Shown: one piece after another, positions 1 through 10,944 of the stretch
How positions within the stretch are numbered: position 1 is the first letter of the stretch
Layout of the letters: every line of letters begins with the position of its first letter
Source: Orobanche coerulescens
Taxonomy: Eukaryota; Streptophyta; Magnoliopsida; Lamiales; Orobanchaceae
DNA: 64,000 bases
NCBI GenBank assembly: GCA_033398695.1
Contig: CM065802.1
Span: 138,742,096-138,806,095 of the forward strand
Direction of reading: 5' to 3'
Notes under the pieces: model-generated
What the model was told of the DNA's origin: nothing
What the model saw: the letters and a program-made list of their open reading frames with translations, nothing else
Databases searched by the model: none
Translations under genes and position numbers: made by a program

Positions 1-318
1 TCTCAAAGACATGTTCGTTTTTTCCTTCTGTTGTATCTCTTTTTAGTTGAGGTTAAAAATATTCTGACGGATTTAGAAGGTAAATACGATCATCGTTATT
101 GTACCAAGAAGATTGATGATATATGTGGTGACGATAGCAGGTTTGATTTTCATTTATGGCATTGTCGCCTTTTGTTTCATTTTATGTTTTTTTATTTTCA
201 CCTTTTGTATATATTTGGTGATATTTAGATTTTTTCATCTGAGTATTGCTATTTTTCAAATATTTTCAATTCCTGCATAATTTTGGTGATATTTTTTGAA
301 AAATGTTCCTATTGTTTC
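1..318. repeat. Copy of an AT-rich noncoding repeat unit
   Basis: From about 139 to 318 the sequence closely matches 12475-12640 and 17260-17400; shared words include ATTTATGGCATTGTCGCC and GGTGATATTTTTTGAAAA. No coding content is convincing; the short open frame here is a by-product of the T-rich repeat. The unit is probably the inside of an unrecognised transposon. Confidence 0.6.
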
Positions 319-494
319 AGGAGAAAGTAAAAGACTGTAAATATGAGTCAATCAATTGTATTCATAACACTGATAGAGAGGCCTTTATATAAGCATTACA
401 ATGAGAGTCGTTCCATACATAGGATTCCTAGATAAGGTAAGACATCTAATAGGATCCTACTACCTCTAGAAGGATCTAGAACCTTCCATCTATG
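319..494. other. Unassigned AT-rich stretch
   Basis: A TATA-like word (TTTATATAAGC near 393) is present, as in many LTR promoters, but no boundaries or coding frame were found. Confidence 0.3.
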
Positions 495-1045
495 TGTAAC
501 ACCCCCAAGTTATTCAGGGTATATTACAGCATCGTGTGCCCCGCTGTGGGACCCACAAGGCTATTCACACGCGGAACTATGAACTTTAACCAATAAGGTC
601 CAATCACAATCAAATGGAAGACAGTAAAATTGGTATTCAAAACAATATCCAATAAAACCGAATACAATGCATCAAGGATCAATCCCATGGCAACACCAGC
701 CGAAACATCAAGAAACCCGAAAACAGGACTCGAGCACTCATAACCATTTCAAGTACAACAACATTGAATGGAGGAAATACAAAGCATAATCATTGACAAG
801 ATACAGCATCACACTTGACCATCATCTTCATGCCGACCCGGTACGTGCCTATCCGCTCTTCTGGATCCTGAAATACATGAAAGGTATTTCCCCCATAAAG
901 GGGTTAGCCGTCGAATAGCTAGTACAAGTATATCGAATATGAAACACAATACTTCTCGACAATAAAATCATTTCATCAACTCAAGACTAGTATTCCGGAA
1001 TAACTAAATCTCATTACATCACATTTCAATACATACGTGATTAAC

Positions 1046-1181
1046 CGTGGAACCGCACCAAAGGCAACGGAACCCTCAGAGGCCCAGTCGGACCCTCCCA
1101 GAGTGGTTAACCCAAAATATTCGCGGAACCACACCAAAGGCTACGGAACCCTCAGAGGACCCATCGGCCCGTCCCAGAGTG
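1046..1181. repeat. Tandem repeat inside Tekay LTR, two units of 76 bp
   Basis: Units begin at 1046 and 1122; both contain GGAACC, CACCAAAGGC, CGGAACCCTCAGAGG and CCCAGAGTG. The other two Tekay LTRs in the window carry different tandem arrays. Confidence 0.75.
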
Positions 1182-1744
1182 AATATATATCATCATACAA
1201 ATCATATACCTTACTTTCAAAGTCGAGAACGTACAATCATAAACATATACTTGCCTTTGAGACATCGAGAATCGGAAGGAAAAGAATACAAGTTCGGTAG
1301 GTCCAAGAACGCACTTCCGGCACCTAAATGATTCGTAAGGTATTCGATAATAAATAATCTATACTCAAATTACACGAAGAAACTCCCGAAACCCATCTAA
1401 GATTCACAAAACTATATGGATAATCTCCTAGAGGTTTGGAAATAATCCAATCCTCTCAAGTTCGAACAACGTACAAAAACATCCATATAATCATAGGGGA
1501 AACGCGGGTACGGGGTAAATCGGATGAATCTAAGAAAATCCCCAAAAATTCCCCAAACTAGGGTTCTAAGGAATTTACATTGATTTAGAAGGTAGAAACA
1601 GATTAGATGTTGTGTAATCTTGGTTATCCTACCAGAGATGACGATGGTTGATGAAAAATTGTTCCCAAATCGCCTTCGTGTGCTCTCCCGTCGGAAAAGA
1701 GTAAAAGAGGTGTAAAATGACGAAGAGTGGGGTTGACTCTCTCT

Positions 1745-2260
1745 TATATACTGTAACTGATTAGCACGCGCTAAAATTCAAGGCTAGCGTGCACTAACGG
1801 GTGGTAGTCCAGTAGTTTCTGACCTGCGATGTTAGCGCGCACTACCACATCCTCAGCGTGCGCTAACTGGTATCATGCAAAAATTCCAACTCACTGCCCA
1901 ATCCCGCTAGCGTGCGCTACATCTGGGCACTAGTGCGCATTATGCAACACCTATAACGTGCGCTGGCTCAGGCCTAGCGTGCGTTACCTGCTAGTCCAGA
2001 AAGTAGAAACACCCCACTGCCCCTACCGACTCAGCTCATTAGCGTGCGCTACAGGTGATGTTAGTGCATGCTACTCAACACGAATAACGTGCGCTAGCTA
2101 ATGCCTAGCGTGCGCTAACTGCTAGTCCAGAGGGCAGAATCAGCTATTGTCTCTGCCAAGCCCGGAACCATTAGCATGTGCTAAGACTCAAAGCTAGCGT
2201 GCGTTACTCAACAGAAATAGCGTGCGTTAGCCTAGGCCTAGCGTACGCTATCGGCTTGCC
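1745..2260. repeat. Degenerate array of the palindromic motif TAGCGTGCGCTA
   Basis: Variants of the near-palindrome TAGCGTGCGCTA or TTAGCGCACGCTA recur many times in about 500 bp, in pairs separated by unrelated spacers (for example near 1785, 1850, 1910, 2040, 2085, 2105 and 2225). It lies in the half of the LTR nearest pol. No function is known. Confidence 0.7.
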
Positions 2261-2421
2261 TCGGAACATCGCCGAAAGGTCCAAAAAATACGAACATGAT
2301 CCGAAAAGGTATGAAACACTAAAATAAACAAATACAATATCCCAATAAGTGCTTACACAGCGACAAAGGTGAAGGAACATCAGAGCCAACAATTCATACA
2401 AAGTATGGGTATTACATTCTC

Positions 2422-2898
2422 CCCCTTTAAAAGGAAGTTTTGTCCCGAAACATAAGAAATAAAAAGTTCGGGGTATTCCGATTGCATCTTTTATTCCATC
2501 TCCCAAGTCACCTCCTCGACTCCATGTCTCGACCATTGCACTTTAACCAACGGGATGGTTTTGTGCTGAAGCTGCTTCTTTCGACGTTCAAGGATCTTCA
2601 CCGGTCTCTCCAGAAAGGTAACATCCCCAGCTACGTCAATCTCACTATAGTCGATAACATGACTTGGATCCGGCATGTACTTCCTCAACTGAGACACATG
2701 AAAAATTCTATGGACATGACTCAAAGCTGGAGGCAACGCCAAGCGATAAGCCAAGTCTCCAACCCTGTCTAAAATTTTAAAAGGTCTGATATACCTCGGA
2801 CTAAGTTTCCCCTTTTTTCCAAAGCAGAAAACTCTTTTGGTCTGCGACACCTTGAGTAGAACATGTCTCCCACTTAGAATTCCAAAGGTCAGACTTCT
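2422..2898 (-). pseudogene. Tekay-type pol fragment: integrase C-terminus and chromodomain-like tail
   Basis: On the minus strand the frame reads through GKLSPRYIRPF and LAYRLALPP to HVSQLRKYMPDPSHV, the GPY/F-type C-terminal integrase region of Tekay/Del chromoviruses. It ends with KTIPLVKVQW and VEEVTWE, a chromodomain-like tail thought to guide integration to heterochromatin. The stop lies just before the purine tract and the 3' LTR, so order and strand agree. The upstream side is broken at about 2898, where the sequence changes abruptly to a copia reverse transcriptase. Protease, reverse transcriptase and the integrase core are absent. This is a truncated remnant. Confidence 0.85.
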
Positions 2899-3190
2899 AT
2901 TATGCGAGAGTACTCAAGTTGAGATACTCCTTCACCCTTATTCTTGGATAGTCTTAACGTCATATCCACCGGGGTTTTGGTTATGCCAGAGTCATCCTTA
3001 TTAAATCTTTCAAGTATTTTATCCACATAGTGGGCTTGAATTAGCATGAGACCTTTCGATGTTCGTGTGATCTTAATCTCTAAAATTACATCTGCGAGTC
3101 CCATATCTTTCATGTCAAATCTCGACCTTAGCATGTCCTTGGTAGATTTGATTATTCTTTCATTACTTCCAGTAATGAGAAAGTCATCTA
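2898..3190 (-). pseudogene. copia-1 reverse transcriptase, C-terminal part
   Basis: The minus-strand frame begins with the second Asp of the YVDD active site and continues DFLITGSNERIIKS, then MKDMGLADVILEIK and TKTPVDMTLRL, ending at QLEYSRII. These are standard Ty1/copia landmarks. The other half of the enzyme lies 4.66 kb away at 7859-8408; element A separates them and the 5-bp TSD ATCTA is present on both sides. The RNase H part is missing because copia-1 is cut at 2898. Confidence 0.9.
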
Positions 3191-4388
3191 TGTTGTTGCC
3201 CAAAATATTTATCCGAAGATTAATACTGCTGGAAGACGGACAACAAACAACAATTGCGGGAGCACTTCCGAGAGAAGATAAATAATACAAGATTTGCCGG
3301 GTTTGTTAGGCCCGGGCTTGAATGCTCTCGCGAGATGTTATTAATACAAATATTCGTGGATACAAGTATTAATGTGAGAAATCTAAATACAATGAGTGTA
3401 AAAAGACTCTGTTAATCCGGCTCTTGAGCGAAGCTTGGTGTTCTTCGTCCCGCCGATAATCTGCTCGAGGAGAAAAGGCCGGGAGAAGTAAGACCGAAAG
3501 AAAGCCGTTGCCAAGAGTTGGATATTAGCCAAGTGCTGTATATTGTTTCTGTATTGTGTGCTCAAATCGTGAGGTTGCAGAAGAAAGCTGAAGATGTATG
3601 CCAAAATCTCGGTTCAGTGCCGAAGAGTTTCCGTCCTTGGACAAGTGTTGGGAGCCTTGTTTATATAGGGGCAGCCGGGTCCTGTCCTGTAGTGGCCGAT
3701 CGCCTGCCGGCCATTATAATAATCTGCCGATCGCCTGCCGGCCAATATTATAATGGGGCGATCTACTGGGCTGTCGGGCTAAAGTCCAAGAAAGATGCTG
3801 GTTGTCGGGCTAAAGTCCAAGGAAGAGGCTGCCACCGCTGGGCGGTCCAATAAGGAGCCAACACGCGTCCGGAGTTAGTCAACATGCGGCCCTACTGACA
3901 AGCTTTCGGCGGCCTGTCGGCTGGTGGAGAGAATCTGTCAGACTGTGGTCAATGGCCCGGGATTCGCGGATCTTGTCTCGGTCCTTGCACGTGGTGCCAG
4001 TCTTGAGGCTCGGCCTTCGCCGACTGGATGTCCATCGGTGGTGATCGACATGAGCGGTCGTCCCTGACTGATCGTCATCGGCCAGTGGATGGAGGTCGCC
4101 AATGGTCGGTCACCAAGGGTCGATCGGCAGATGCCGATAGAGGGTCGCCAGATGTCGGTCGCCAGGAGTCGGTCGCCGAGTACCGAGAGACGATCGTATC
4201 TGAGGTCGATCGCTCGGCACCGGGACTTGTCCTGGGACCTTCGGTTGGCCAGTCTAGCATGTCCGCTGGGTTGAGGCTCGGTCGCCTGGTCGCAGCTCGG
4301 CAGATCTGCCTTGGCCGCTCGGCAGTAAGTCGGTCGCTCGGCCTCGGAGGCGATTGCCGGTCGGAAGGTGTTAAATCTTGACACAACA
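3191..4388 (-). repeat. Element A 3' LTR
   Basis: Starts TGTTGTTGCCC, ends GACACAACA on the plus strand. A TATA box (TATATAA on the minus strand) lies at 3661-3667. Many GCGATCG-type words occur in the U3 part (about 4000-4360). Confidence 0.9.
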
Positions 4389-5215
4389 ATTGCCCCCCAG
4401 CTTGCTCCTATGTTGAAGACATGGGGCGAGGTGGTTCTTGCTGGCGATCGTGTCTGGATGAGGACGGGCGATCTGAGCTGACTTAGGACTCGGACTTGGG
4501 CTATCATGGTCGATTGGCTTAGCTATCTTTCGGTCTTGTACCTGCAAAAAACAACATTGGCCGATCCCCCATGGAAACTTGGTGGTTTCGCTTTGTTTGA
4601 GGAATCGTGCACAGTCGCGGAAATCGATGGACCGACTCCATGACCGTGTCTTGGTGCGTGAAGACATTGAGTGTCTCGTGACTCACTTTATTATGAGGGT
4701 CCTCTGTTAGGCTGCGCCTCGCCTCGTATTTAAACGAAGGGCGTGCGGTCTCGGTCTAGAGGAGTCCTTGCGCGGGGCAGCGTCGGATGAATCAACTCCA
4801 CGCCCGCGGCTTGTTAGCTCTGCTTCCACCTCGGCCAGCCATGGAGATGGCCGACCTCGACGGTGTACGTTGAGACGGGGTTGTGGCATGTGTCCACTGA
4901 TTAATGTTGGAGAGCCCTTAGACTACGCCGGCCTCGTATTTAAACGAAGGGCGGGCGATCTCGGCCGAAAGGGACCTTGCATGGCCGAAGCAGCCGGTTC
5001 CATCGACTGCCAGGACCATGGCTTTATGATGTGCGGTGGAGGCGATCTTATGCCTTAGTCCGTCATGCTATATGCTGGACTGTAGATGGCGATCGTGTCC
5101 ACCGGGTTGTTGATGATGTTGCGATCTGGCCGGAAGACTGGCGATCGTCGCTCGGCGGCCGATCGCTTTATTCGTAGGTCGAAATTGGCGATCGGGCGGC
5201 GGCTAGTCACTCATG
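4389..5215 (-). other. Element A untranslated interior with TATTTAAAC motifs
   Basis: No coding frame between gag and the polypurine tract. A conserved word, TCGTATTTAAACGAAGGG, occurs twice (near 4716 and 4946). The same paired block recurs in B (near 15430 and 15640), C (near 57340 and 57550) and D (near 29640 and 29905), so it is a shared cis-element of the lineage. In the element's sense direction it contains TTTAAATA, which could be TATA-like. Confidence 0.7.
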
Positions 5216-5920
5216 TTAGAATGGACTGTAGGCGGGGATCGAGTCCTCCGGCTCTGCTGGGTAGTAGCGATCGGGCTGGGAGACTGGAGGTCGTCGCGCG
5301 GGTGCCAATCGTTCTACTCCTAGGCCAAGAAGAAGCCTTTGCCTGGACAGGAAATCTGCGGCTCTAGCCCGGAAGGCTGCGTAGGTCGTCGGTAGGGTCT
5401 TCGTGAGATGCCTGAACATAGGCGAGAAGCCCTGAAAACCTCCTAGGACCGCGTAGAGGGCGGTCTCATCGCTTACGGGCTCGCCGTTGAGAATGATCAC
5501 GTCTACTCGGTCGATGTAGTCCGAGTCGGACTCTTCTTCTCCCTGCTTGATTCGCATCATGCGAAGGGGACCTTCTGGCCGAGCGGCCCTGGTGGCGAAG
5601 TGTTCCGTGAAGACGTGCGCCAGCTCGTTAAAGGAGCCAATGGACCGAGGTGGCAGTGAGGTGTACCACCGGTGGGCGAGGTCGTCCAGTGTCAGAGGGA
5701 ACATTCGGCACCTGGTCGGGTCCGATGCCCCACACCCGGTCATGTAGATGTTGAACTTGCTTAGGTGCGTCTGGGGGTCCGATCGCCCCTCGTACATGGG
5801 TGCTCGCGGGGGAGCGATCCTGCGCTGCACCGGGGCGAGCTCGATGTCGATCGCGAGCGGCTCGCTCGGCGCGGCGATCGTCTTCAGGACGCCTGACCCG
5901 GATTGCAGGAGCGCCTTCAC
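5216..5920 (-). pseudogene. Element A gag, C-terminal frame (retrotransposon gag domain)
   Basis: This open frame of about 235 residues holds the core of a plant Ty3-type gag (retrotrans_gag family): MYEGRSDPQTHLSKF, then CRMFPLTLDDLAHRWYTSLP, SFNELAHVFTEHFATR, IKQGEEESDSDYIDR and SPMFRHLTKTLPTTY. Gag forms the virus-like particle in the cytoplasm. No CCHC zinc knuckle is seen before the stop, unlike the related gag in D. The upstream part of gag is in another frame (5628-6563), so the protein is broken by at least one frameshift. The same C-terminal frame is open in element C, so this half has kept its coding capacity best. Confidence 0.8.
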
Positions 5921-6563
5921 GTCGTCGATCTAACGTTGCATTGCGGCAATCGCCGCGGCTCGACTGCTTGCGGATCGGCTTTGGGAGCGGGGGCCGAGGC
6001 GATCGTGTACCGACCTCCGGACCCTGCTGCTGCCGACCTCGGGAATCTGGCGGGAGCCGGGTGGATCGCCTTGTGGGAGCCGGGTAGGCCGAGCTCCCGT
6101 GACGGATACCAACTCCGTCGCCTCGTAGGCCGGGCCGGACGCCCGGCCGCTGTGTCGGGTCACCGCCAGGCGATCGAAGACAGAGGTGCCCCGGCCGCCG
6201 AGCGCCTCTTCTTGCGGGCGAAAGCCTCTGGCGATTGCTCGGCCGCAGTGCCTTGAGCTTCCGCTTGAACTTCCGGCGAGAGACCGGGGCGGTAGCCGGA
6301 GGCGCGCCGAGAGCACTCCGTCGCTCCGTAGGGACGGCCGGGGCCCCTTCGATCTGTTCCTTGGTTCGGAACCGTCGAGCGAGCGAGAGGTTGGGCCGCC
6401 GTCCGTGGACGGATCGAGCGTCTCGATCGCGGCGGCTACCTTCCACCATCGGGCCGGCTCGGGACGGAACAGGGGGTCTGGCCGGCTGGTCAGCGGCTTT
6501 CTTCGACGCGGATGCGGAAGACATGATTTCTGAAGGATTTCTTTGAAGTGCAGTAAGTGTCAC
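5628..6563 (-). pseudogene. Element A gag, N-terminal frame
   Basis: The frame opens in the gag leader; a likely start is the ATG of MSSASASKKAADQ, matching the start seen in element C at 55869. It carries a segment with RFRTKEQIEGA and RRKFKRKLKAL, homologous to C and D. Beyond about residue 110 it becomes an Arg/Pro-rich out-of-frame translation of gag, which marks a frameshift. The break position differs from that in C, so it is not a shared programmed frameshift. Confidence 0.65.
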
Positions 6564-6655
6564 TTCAAGTATCTGCCCCGAGAACAGTGAGTGTTCTTCG
6601 GGACGGTAGGTATAAAAATTCGAGGGTTGGATGCCCCCCTTCCTCTAGCGCCAAT

Positions 6656-7853
6656 TGTTGTTGCCCAAAATATTTATCCGAAGATTAATACTGCTGGAAG
6701 ACGGACAACAAACAACAATTGCGGGAGCACTTCCGAGAGAAGATAAATAATACAAGATTTGCCGGGTTTGTTAGGCCCGGGCTTGAATGCTCTCGCGAGA
6801 TGTTATTAATACAAATATTCGTGGATACAAGTATTAATGTGAGAAATCTAAATACAATGAGTGTAAAAAGACTCTGTTAATCCGGCTCTTGAGCGAAGCT
6901 TGGTGTTCTTCGTCCCGCCGATAATCTGCTCGAGGAGAAAAGGCCGGGAGAAGTAAGACCGAAAGAAAGCCGTTGCCAAGAGTTGGGTGTTAGCCAAGTG
7001 CTGTATATTGTTTCTGTATTGTGTGCTCAAATCGTGAGGTTGCAGAAGAAAGCTGAAGATGTATGCCAAAATCTCGGTTCAGTGCCGAAGAGTTTCCGTC
7101 CTTGGACAAGTGTTGGGAGCCTTGTTTATATAGGGGCAGCCGGGTCCTGTCCTGTAGTGGCCGATCGCCTGCCGGCCATTATAATAATCTGCCGATCGCC
7201 TGCCGGCCAATATTATAATGGGGCGATCTACTGGGCTGTCGGGCTAAAGTCCAAGAAAGATGCTGGCTGTCGGGCTAAAGTCCAAGGAAGAGGCTGCCAC
7301 AGCTGGGCGGTCCAATAAGGAGCCAACACGCGTCCGGAGTTAGTCAACATGCGGCCCTACTGACAAGCTTTCGGCGGCCTGTCGGCTGGTGGAGAGAATC
7401 TGTCAGACTGTGGTCAATGGCCCGGGATTCGCGGATCTTGTCTCGGTCCTTGCACGTGGTGCCAGTCTTGAGGCTCGGCCTTCGCCGACTGGATGTCCAT
7501 CGGTGGTGATCGACATGAGCGGTCGTCCCTGACTGATCGTCATCGGCCAGTGGATGGAGGTCGCCAATGGTCGGTCACCAAGGGTCGATCGGCAGATGCC
7601 GATAGAGGGTCGCCAGATGTCGGTCGCCAGGAGTCGGTCGCCGAGTACCGAGAGACGATCGTATCTGAGGTCGATCGCTCGGCACCGGGACTTGTCCTGG
7701 GACCTTCGGTTGGCCAGTCTAGCATGTCCGCTGGGTTGAGGCTCGGTCGCCTGGTCGCAGCTCGGCAGATCTGCCTTGGCCGCTCGGCAGTAAGTCGGTC
7801 GCTCGGCCTCGGAGGCGATTGCCGGTCGGAAGGTGTTAAATCTTGACACAACA
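6656..7853 (-). repeat. Element A 5' LTR
   Basis: Same length as its partner (1198 bp). Differences seen by eye include a two-base change near 6987 (GGTGTT versus ATATT context) and single changes near 7267 and 7301. A TATA box on the minus strand lies at 7126-7132. Confidence 0.9.
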
Positions 7854-7858
7854 ATCTA

Positions 7859-8408
7859 CATATAGACACAAGATGACATATCTATCTTTTGTGTCTTTCA
7901 CATATACACACTTATCAGATTCATTAATTTTGAAGCCATCGCTTAACATAACATGATCAAATTTTTCATGCCACTGTTTTGGTGCCTGCTTCAATCCGTA
8001 CAATGATTTTACCAGCTTGCAGACTTTCCTTTCTTGTCCAGGAGCAGAGAACCCCTCGGGTTGTTCCATATAGATTTCCTCTTCTAAGTCACCATTACGA
8101 AACGCAGTCTTAACATCCATTTGATGAACTTCTAAACCTCGTAATGCGGCGATAGCAAGTATCATCCTGATGGAAGTTATTCTCATCACAGGAGAGTAAG
8201 TATCAAAATAGTCTAGGCCTTCACGTTAGTTATAGCCCTTCGCTACGAGCCTAGCCTTATATTTATCAACTGCTCCATCTTTCAATTTCTTCTTGAAAAT
8301 CCACCTATTTTCGAATGGTTTGCACTTAGGAGGTAATTCCACTAGTTCCCAAATATGATTCTATAATATAGAATCAATCTCTTCTTTGATAGCCTCCTTC
8401 GATAGAGG
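7859..8408 (-). pseudogene. copia-1 reverse transcriptase, N-terminal part
   Basis: On the minus strand the sequence passes through a region matching FENRWIFKKKLKDG, then QMDVKTAFRNGDLEEE, MEQPEGFSAPGQ, LYGLKQAPKQWHEKF and ends at CLYVD, where element A interrupts it. The second active-site Asp is across the insertion at 3190. Several stops interrupt the frame (near 8220, 8360 and 8410), so the gene was already dead or has decayed since. Confidence 0.9.
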
Positions 8409-9316
8409 TCAATCCGTCGAGCTTACAGCTTCTTTGAAAGTCTGAGGTGCCTTTTCGAGCAAGTAGGTGATGAAATATGGTCCATAAGATTTCTCCGTCC
8501 TTTGTCGCTTTCTCCGTCTAGGTTCGTCCTCATTATCCATTCTTTGGTCTTCATTATCTTCATCCATTAGTTCAAGAGTCTGTTCGGATGAGATGAGGGG
8601 TTCACTTGCAGTCTTACAAGGAAAGATATTCTCAAAAAATAACGCATTCCTTGATTCCATAATTGTATTCTTGTGAATCTCAGGCACTTTGGATTCATGC
8701 ACAAGAAATCGGTAAGCATTGCTATTGTGTGCATATCCAATGAAAATGCAGTCTATTATTTTTTGCCCTATTTTGACTTTCTTAGGAGTAGGTATTAGCA
8801 CCTTTGCTAGACACCCCCACACTTTCATGTATTGTAGGAAGGCTTGACTCCTTTCCATAATTCATATGGAGTTTTGTCCCCGTTCTTACGGCATATCTTG
8901 TTTACGAGATAATTCGCCGTTAAGATGGCTTCTCCCCACATATTTTGCGGCAGACCTGAATTTAGTAATATTACATTCATCACCTCTTTCAGAGTGCGAT
9001 TCTTACGTTCCGCCACGCCATTTGACTGTGGTGCATATGGGGCAGTGACTTCATGAATAATCCCATGTTGCGAACAATATTCGTCGAAAGGTTCCACGTA
9101 GTCACCTCCACGGTCGCTCCTCAAAACTTTTATCTTTGCATTCAATTGATTCTCAACTTCCATTTTATAAAGAATGAACTTCTCTATAGCTTCGTCTTTG
9201 CTTTTAAGCAAATATACATAGCAATATTTAGTACAATCATCCACGAAAGTAATAAAATATTTATTTCCACCTCTAGTTTGAACAAACTTCATATCACATA
9301 GGTCGCTATGTATTAA
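8409..9316 (-). pseudogene. copia-1 integrase core and linker
   Basis: Minus strand. The DDE triad is visible: FITFVDDCTKY, then LRSDRGGDY, then APQSNGVAERKNRTLKE, followed by LPQNMWGEAI and TPYELWKG. The frame shifts near 8850, after which MKVWGCLAKV and DCIFIGYAHNSNAYRF follow, the usual copia integrase C-terminal landmarks. A single stop at 9317-9319 separates it from the gag-protease frame, which is in phase. The integrase would insert cDNA in the nucleus; this copy is inactive. Confidence 0.9.
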
Positions 9317-10180
9317 TTACAAAGGTTTGGTGTTTCTTTCCACTTGTCGGAATGGAGATCGGGTTAATTTTGCCTCTACACAAGTTTCACACTTGTGGTT
9401 TAAATCAATTTTAAACTTTGGTATGTGATCTAATGCAATTAGTCTGTGCATTGTATTAAAATTAATGTGTCCTAATCTAGCATGCCATAAATTAGGAGAC
9501 TCAAGCAAGTAAGCAGAAGAATTCTTCATTTCATTATTTTTAACAGTCATTACATATAGCTTAATCAGCCCATCACACTCATAGCCCTTGCCTATGAACA
9601 CACCACTTTTTGACAAAATAACTTTATCAGACTCAAAAACTAATCTAAAGCCATGCTTCATCAACAAGGAAGCCGAAATAAGATTCCTGCGAATATCAGG
9701 CACATATAACTCACGTTTAAGAGTCACTTCCTTTCCAGACGTCATCTTTAAGATCACCGTGCCTTCGCCCAAGATAGTTGAGATTGCATAATTTCCCATA
9801 TACAGTATTTCACCGACATCAGTTTCTACCAGTGAGGAGAACATTAACTTGTTGGCACATATATGCCTAGTTGCTCCAGTGTCAATCCACCACTCCTTGG
9901 TATTTGAGCCAACTAAGTTCACTTCGGAGATCATAGCACATAAGTCAAGATTTTCCACTTGTTCGGTAATGAGATGTGCTGCATTACCATCCTTTTTCTT
10001 TAGTTTCTTTGGCAGCCTGCAGTCAGCCGCCCCGTGTCCCATCTTTTCACAGTTGTAGCATTTACCAAGGAATTTCTCTTTCTTTTTACCAATTCCTCCT
10101 TTAGGTCCCAACTTGGTTCCCTTTCCATTGTTGCCTTTCTTGGATGTCTGTCCAATTTCCACAACATTGGCATTTGCCAC
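9317..10180 (-). pseudogene. copia-1 gag C-terminus, protease and GAG-pre-integrase region
   Basis: A 287-residue minus-strand frame. A CCHC zinc knuckle (CYNCEKMGHGAADC) is near residue 42. The aspartic protease signature is WWIDTGATRHIC near residues 97-108. The GAG-pre-integrase segment reads LWHARLGHINFNTMHRL, with CETCVEAK supplying the zinc-binding cysteines. A frameshift at about 10200 separates it from the gag N-terminus, and a stop at 9317 ends it before integrase. Confidence 0.9.
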
Positions 10181-10221
10181 AACAGCATTTACCTTCTTCT
10201 CTGATCCTCTGTTGTCTTCTT

Positions 10222-10944
10222 CTATGCAAACTGACGAACTCTAACGATCAGATCTTCCATGATCATCTCCTTGCGTTTGTGCTTGAGATAATTCTTGAAG
10301 TCTTTCCAAGTCGAGGGCAGTTTTTCAATCACAGCAGCCACTTGGAAGGATTCGCTAATGATCATTCCTTCAGCATGAATTTCATGAATGATCACTTGTA
10401 ACTCTTGTACCTGACTGACTACAGTTTTGGAATCCACCATCTTGTAGTCGAGAAACCACCCAACAATCCACTTCTTGGCACCGGCGTCCTCGATCTTGTA
10501 CTTATGATCTAGTGAGTCCCATAATGCCTTGGCTGATTTAGCACTGCTATACACGTTGTACAGTGAATTGGCAAGGCCATTCATCACATAGTTCCGACAC
10601 AGATAGTCAGAAGTTTTCCAAGCGTCAATGGCCATCAAAGTTTGTTGGTCACTGTCTTCATCATATTTTGGCACATCCTCCTTGACGAATCGAGACAAGC
10701 CTATAGTGGTCATATAGAACATCTTCTGCCGCCATCTCTTGAAATTCTGCCTGTTGAATTTCTCTGGTTTGTCCGCATGGTTGATCGGAACCGAAACCGA
10801 GTTACTAATCGGAATCGAAGCAAAGTGGTTGGCTAAACCCGATCCAGTTATCAGAGGCGCACCTCCAGTCGCTGAACCCGATCCGGTTTTATGATGTGCA
10901 CCTCCAGAAACGTCCGTAGACAGTGTTGGGTTTTGAGAATCCAT
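10222..10944 (-). pseudogene. copia-1 gag N-terminal region
   Basis: Minus strand, 240 residues from an ATG at 10944. It contains PEKFNRQNFKRWRQKM, LCRNYVMNGLANSLY, ALWDSLDHKYKIEDAGAKKW and EKLPSTWKDFKNYLKHK, typical of UBN2-type copia gag polypeptides. The frame ends at 10222, about 40 bp before the protease frame, so gag and pol are disconnected here by an indel. Confidence 0.88.

Larger units (their letters stand above)
495..2416 (-). mobile_element. Tekay/Del-type Ty3 retrotransposon, 3' LTR
   Basis: The 1.9-kb LTR has TGTAACACCCCC at its left end and GGTATTACA at its right end. On the minus strand a purine tract (AAAGGGGGAGAA) lies directly upstream of TGTAATACCC, as expected where a 3' LTR begins, and the adjoining pol fragment also reads on the minus strand. 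It contains a 76-bp tandem pair, a dense TAGCGTGCGCTA-like array and two small hairpins at 890-932 that recur in the other Tekay LTRs of the window. The rest of the element is lost at about 2898. Confidence 0.8.
3191..7853 (-). mobile_element. Element A: gag-only (TR-GAG-like) LTR retrotransposon, complete
   Basis: Two 1198-bp LTRs (3191-4388 and 6656-7853) bound a 2.27-kb interior. TSD ATCTA is at 3186-3190 and 7854-7858. On the minus strand the 5' LTR is the right one; a primer-binding region (ATTGGCGCTAGAGG) follows it, and a polypurine tract (AGCTGGGGGGCAAT) precedes the 3' LTR. The interior encodes only gag; no protease, reverse transcriptase or integrase motif is present. By eye the LTRs differ at only about four positions, so this insertion is recent. 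It lies in the reverse transcriptase of copia-1. Confidence 0.93.

Noticed and set aside
2898..2900. The Tekay/copia-1 junction as a programmed fusion gene
   Set aside because: Both sides are truncated pol fragments with no shared frame; deletion or end joining between decayed elements is sufficient.
4028..4507. Overlapping open frames on both strands in the LTRs of A (also 7403-7869, 12625-13227, 15992-16561, 57898-58350)
   Set aside because: GC-rich U3 sequence with few stops gives open frames in several phases at once. They recur only because the LTR recurs, show no domain and lie outside the known gag region.
5547..6546. Plus-strand open frames opposite gag in element A
   Set aside because: They mirror the minus-strand gag and have no family features. 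Unlike the antisense gene in D, they show no promoter, introns or independent protein similarity.
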